A stretch of 64,000 nt of DNA from Brachynemurus nebulosus. Lineage: Eukaryota > Arthropoda > Insecta > Neuroptera > Myrmeleontidae. Below, piece after piece: positions 61,457 to 64,000 of the stretch; the stretch's first letter is position 1, and every line of letters starts with the position of its first letter. The position numbers and the translations under genes are program-made. The notes beneath the pieces are model-generated. The model saw only the letters and a list, made by a program, of their open reading frames with translations. It made no database searches and was not told the DNA's origin. The stretch covers positions 36,194,437 to 36,258,436 of the forward strand of contig JAPWDM010000002.1 of NCBI GenBank assembly GCA_035578155.1. Reading direction: 5' to 3'.

Positions 61457-62380
61457 GAAATGAAATGAAATGAATGCTGTAGGTGGGTCGGGATTCAGAG
61501 CTCCCGTTGCACGTAGGCCACCAAATACGGGCCCATTGTACCCCACGGCATCCAAGAGGGACTAGCTAGTGCCCAGTCCCTCATAGAAACTCAGAATTGC
61601 ACTACAGTCTGCAGTCCTGATGTCCTCGGAACTCAGTATTGGAGATCCCAGATACTTGCATCTCAAGGATGACAATGCTTCACAAGAGCATAGAACATGG
61701 GACGAAGATTCGTCCTCCAAGCCGCACCTTCGGCAGAGACGACTTTCCACTAATCCTATGATATGCAGGTGCTTTCTTAGGACGTTGTGCCCCGTGAGTA
61801 TACCTGTTAAACGGCTCAGCTGCACCCTGCTTAGAGATAGTAATTCCTTTCTCCGTTTTAAACTGGGCAGTACTATAAGCTCTCGGGCGTGTCTGGCCGT
61901 TTCACACACTTCCCAGAGATGGGCGTGCTGCCTTTTAGCCCAGTCATCCACAGCACACTTCACTTTCTGGAATGATATTCCTAGGGCCGGCTCTGGACCT
62001 ATTAAAGGTTGAGTCGAGCCTCGTTTAGCTAAATCATCTGCTCTCTCATTTCCATCTATTCCCGTATGGCCTGGTACCCATACCAAGGTCACTGGGCAAT
62101 GGACCGAGAGTTGATCCAACGTTTCTTGGCACTCGTGCACCAATCTTGACGTTGTCTTAGCGCCATTAAGGGCGTTGAGAGCAGCCTGGCTGTCCGAGCA
62201 TATTCTTACGCGATGTCCCTTCCAGCCGGGCCTACTTTGTATCAATTTCGCACAGGCTGAAATGGCAAACACTTCAGCCTGGAAAACCGTTGATTCTTTT
62301 CCCAAGGGGTAGGTTAGTCGGGTTCGGGGTCCGAAAACGCCCGCACCTGTACCTTCCGCCATCTTGGACCCGTCGGTATC
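61457..62380 (-). mobile_element. 5'-truncated non-LTR retrotransposon (R1/Jockey/I type) with 11-bp target duplication
   Basis: The insert is bounded by CCCTGTATATT on both sides (61446-61456 and 62381-62391). Its 3' end on the minus strand is TTCATTTCATTTCATTTCA, a short tail repeat. The 5' end falls exactly at the start of the RNase H domain, so only the last part of ORF2 and a 105-base 3' UTR were inserted. Clean duplication and an open frame point to a fairly recent event. Confidence 0.92.
61562..62380 (-). CDS. C-terminal part of LINE ORF2: RNase H domain and CCHC-like motif
   Basis: Open from the truncation point (codons DTDGSKM) to the stop. The first Met is at 62362. The RNase H catalytic set is complete: Asp in TDGSK just before that Met, then Glu30 (QAEVFAI), Asp57 (CSDSQAAL) and Asp109 (NERADDLAK), with His99 in VPGHTGIDGNERAD. 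RNase H would cut RNA in RNA-DNA hybrids during retrotransposition. Near residue 215 CRRCGLEDESSSHVLCSC fits a C-x2-C-x8-H-x4-C motif seen at the end of such ORF2 proteins. No endonuclease or reverse transcriptase is present, so it cannot move by itself. The region is G/C-richer than its surroundings. Minus-strand neighbours give no promoter. Confidence 0.93.
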   Translation of the reverse strand, partial: DTDGSKMAEGTGAGVFGPRTRLTYPLGKESTVFQAEVFAISACAKLIQSRPGWKGHRVRICSDSQAALNALNGAKTTSRLVHECQETLDQLSVHCPVTLVWVPGHTGIDGNERADDLAKRGSTQPLIGPEPALGISFQKVKCAVDDWAKRQHAHLWEVCETARHARELIVLPSLKRRKELLSLSRVQLSRLTGILTGHNVLRKHLHIIGLVESRLCRRCGLEDESSSHVLCSCEALSSLRCKYLGSPILSSEDIRTADCSAILSFYEGLGTS

Positions 62381-62391
62381 CCCTGTATATT

Positions 62392-62640
62392 AATTCAATC
62401 CACATACAAAGTTTAGGGTGCTCTAGATTTATTCAGAAAATCTGTAAGCGTGTCAGATCTCCAAAAAATGAAGAAACCATGAAATTTTGGTGTAAAAGTG
62501 ATGAGCCTGAGGGTTAAAAATTGAAACACATTTGAAAACACATTCAGGGTGTGCAAAAGGCACACCCTAAATACTAACTCTATTCATATACAAGATGTCA
62601 CCCCTCTAGGTTTATTGGGTTAAAGCGGAAAAGTAATACT
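62392..62640 (+). repeat. Fragment of the 3.7-kb foldback family, right of the LINE
   Basis: Two modules: AATTCAATCCACATACAAAG then CTCTAGATTTATTCAG, and CACCCTAAATACTAACTCTA then CCCCTCTAGGTTTATTGGG. They are the arm modules of 34783-38452. The LINE separates them from 61295-61456. Confidence 0.75.
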
Positions 62641-62861
62641 TTGTCGCTCGCTCAACGTATATTTAATTACAAATCGGGTAGACGTTGTTTATATTTTCTA
62701 TGGTAACAAATAAATAAACAGATTCTAAAATTATTATGTTTATCGTGATCAAGTGAAATATTAATTTTATTGAATTTCAAAATAACTGTAAAATATTAAT
62801 TAAAAATAATAAATAACTATAATTAATAAATAATAAGAATAAAAAATTTAAAAAAAGATGT

Positions 62862-63158
62862 ACATATATGATGGAAATATGTAATAGTGACAGTGATTTC
62901 TCAAGTACACCTCCAGATATTGTGGAAAAATTTTAATATTAAAGTAAATATTAACGTCCATTATTATTTTTTCAAGTATCTTTTAAAGAAAAAAAAAAAT
63001 TATAAGATTGTAGAAAAAATTGAGTGTGTAATTCGAGCACAAAATGAGTTGCCGGTCTCATGAGATTAACGCGCTCCGCCTGGCGGCGTCGCGCGTCAAC
63101 ATTCTCAATCGAGCGGCAAACCACCATTTTGCGCTCTTAATACACAAATAACTATTAT
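62862..63158 (+). repeat. Duplicated segment with an exon-like start, copy 2
   Basis: It matches 54553-54843. The start reads MEICNSDSDFSSTPPDIVEK then a stop, so the ORF is shorter here. A 35-bp G/C-rich insert, GCGCTCCGCCTGGCGGCGTC and following, is present only in this copy. Confidence 0.65.
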
Positions 63159-63180
63159 ATTATTTTGTAATTTATAATTA

Positions 63181-63470
63181 CAGTAGAATTCCTCATAAGT
63201 TATACAGTTGGGACCGACAAAGCTCTCATAAGTTATAATTCCACGAATCTCCTACCTAAAGTATCTTAAAAAATTTGACACATGTGCGTTGTTCATTTCC
63301 AAGAGTATGCATTATGTGTTTTAACAAACCGCACATTGCCGCGCTCAATACATAGAAGTACGCATGCGCTTGTAACTGTGATAGGAGCAACAAAAAAGGG
63401 AAAAATATATCTTATAAGAGGTTCAAAATATAACTTACGAGAAGTTTATAACTTATGAGGGGTTTAACTG
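63181..63470. mobile_element. pogo/Tigger-like MITE, TA-flanked, 290 bp
   Basis: CAGTAGAATTCCTCATAAGT and, on the other strand, CAGTTAAACCCCTCATAAGT agree over about 20 of 24 bases, flanked by TA (63179-63180, 63471-63472). AGTTATAA phrases recur near both ends. No ORF. Confidence 0.82.
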
Positions 63471-64000
63471 TATATAAAAAGTAATAAAGATTGAAATAAA
63501 CATTAATATTATTTGATTTTATTTAATCATTTTAATCATATAAATATCTATATAAATCAGTCCAACTGCAGGTGGAGGGAATAATATGAAAAAATAAAGA
63601 ATCGACAGCCTGCAAATTTATTAAAATCACATTTTACGAAGAGATTTCTCGACTTCGATCAATTCATGATGATTCTCAAGAGCAAAAAGGCATTGGACAA
63701 CCATTGTCAAAAACACTGAGAAATGTCGACTTAAAAAATTAACATGAGTTATAATGTAAAACACAGAAAAACGTCAAATGATAAAATTAAAGTTTTATCA
63801 TTTCGTGCGCTTACCCCCACTCGCCTGACGACTTGTGGGGATATACAGCGCACTCAATCTCGTTGTGTATGCGTCAATCCCTTAGACTCGTGCCCCAATT
63901 TAAGCCTACTAGAATACCTCTCTTTACGCATACGTATCGAAAATAACTATTAATAGCCATAGTAACATATTTTTTTATTACTCATGTGGGAGAAGTACTT
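63471..64000. other. Non-genic end of the window
   Basis: A/T-rich, with the short ORF at 63744-63953 showing no domain. Nothing recognised. Confidence 0.45.

Noticed and set aside
61620..62012. 130-aa plus-strand ORF
   Set aside because: Antisense shadow of the LINE RNase H coding sequence.

Overview
The window looks like a gene-poor, very AT-rich stretch of an animal nuclear genome, most likely an insect. The pointers are mariner, Tc1-like, pogo-like, piggyBac-like, hAT-like and PIF/Harbinger-like transposon ends, an RNase H-bearing non-LTR retrotransposon of the R1/Jockey/I type, and dispersed repeats carrying the GCGACTTCGTCCGCG-type signature common in insect genomes. The species cannot be fixed from the sequence. 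I found no convincing intact host gene. The only long ORF with recognisable protein domains is the 3' part of a LINE (61562-62380, minus).

Layout. 1-4.2 kb holds a small TA-flanked MITE, a 16-bp minisatellite, and an inverted plus direct triplication of a unit carrying a tRNA-like sequence with a complete cloverleaf. 4.2-9.5 kb holds a TTAA-flanked piggyBac-like element whose unoccupied paralogous site lies 1.4 kb further on, a PIF-like element, a MITE and a foldback element. 9.5-20 kb holds a pol III-box foldback element, Tc1-like and mariner-like ends, a 130-bp-arm palindrome and a tandem-module repeat. 20-31 kb holds a near-perfect palindrome with a hammerhead-ribozyme-like core, pogo-like and PIF-like MITEs, a broken transposase, an element built on repeated CGGGTATA motifs, and a 1.49-kb element that is almost entirely two inverted arms.

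31-40 kb is dominated by two foldback elements containing (TA)n tracts: one of 1.25 kb, and one of 3.7 kb with 1.6-kb arms built of about 160-bp modules. A hAT-like MITE lies before the large one and an internally deleted mariner immediately after it. 40-64 kb holds fragments and fresh copies of the same families, more (TA)n tracts, two further hAT-like MITEs, and the 5'-truncated LINE with an 11-bp target-site duplication, inserted into an old fragment of the large foldback family.

The elements interact only as nested or duplicated mobile DNA. The relative order of several insertions can be read directly: piggyBac-like into an older repeat, hAT-like into the 1.49-kb family, LINE into the 3.7-kb family. 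The most unusual theme is that all six of the longest (TA)n tracts, and the two shorter ones, sit inside or directly against modular repeat families rather than in unique DNA. Family names below come from terminal motifs and target-site lengths read by eye. Percent identities are visual estimates.
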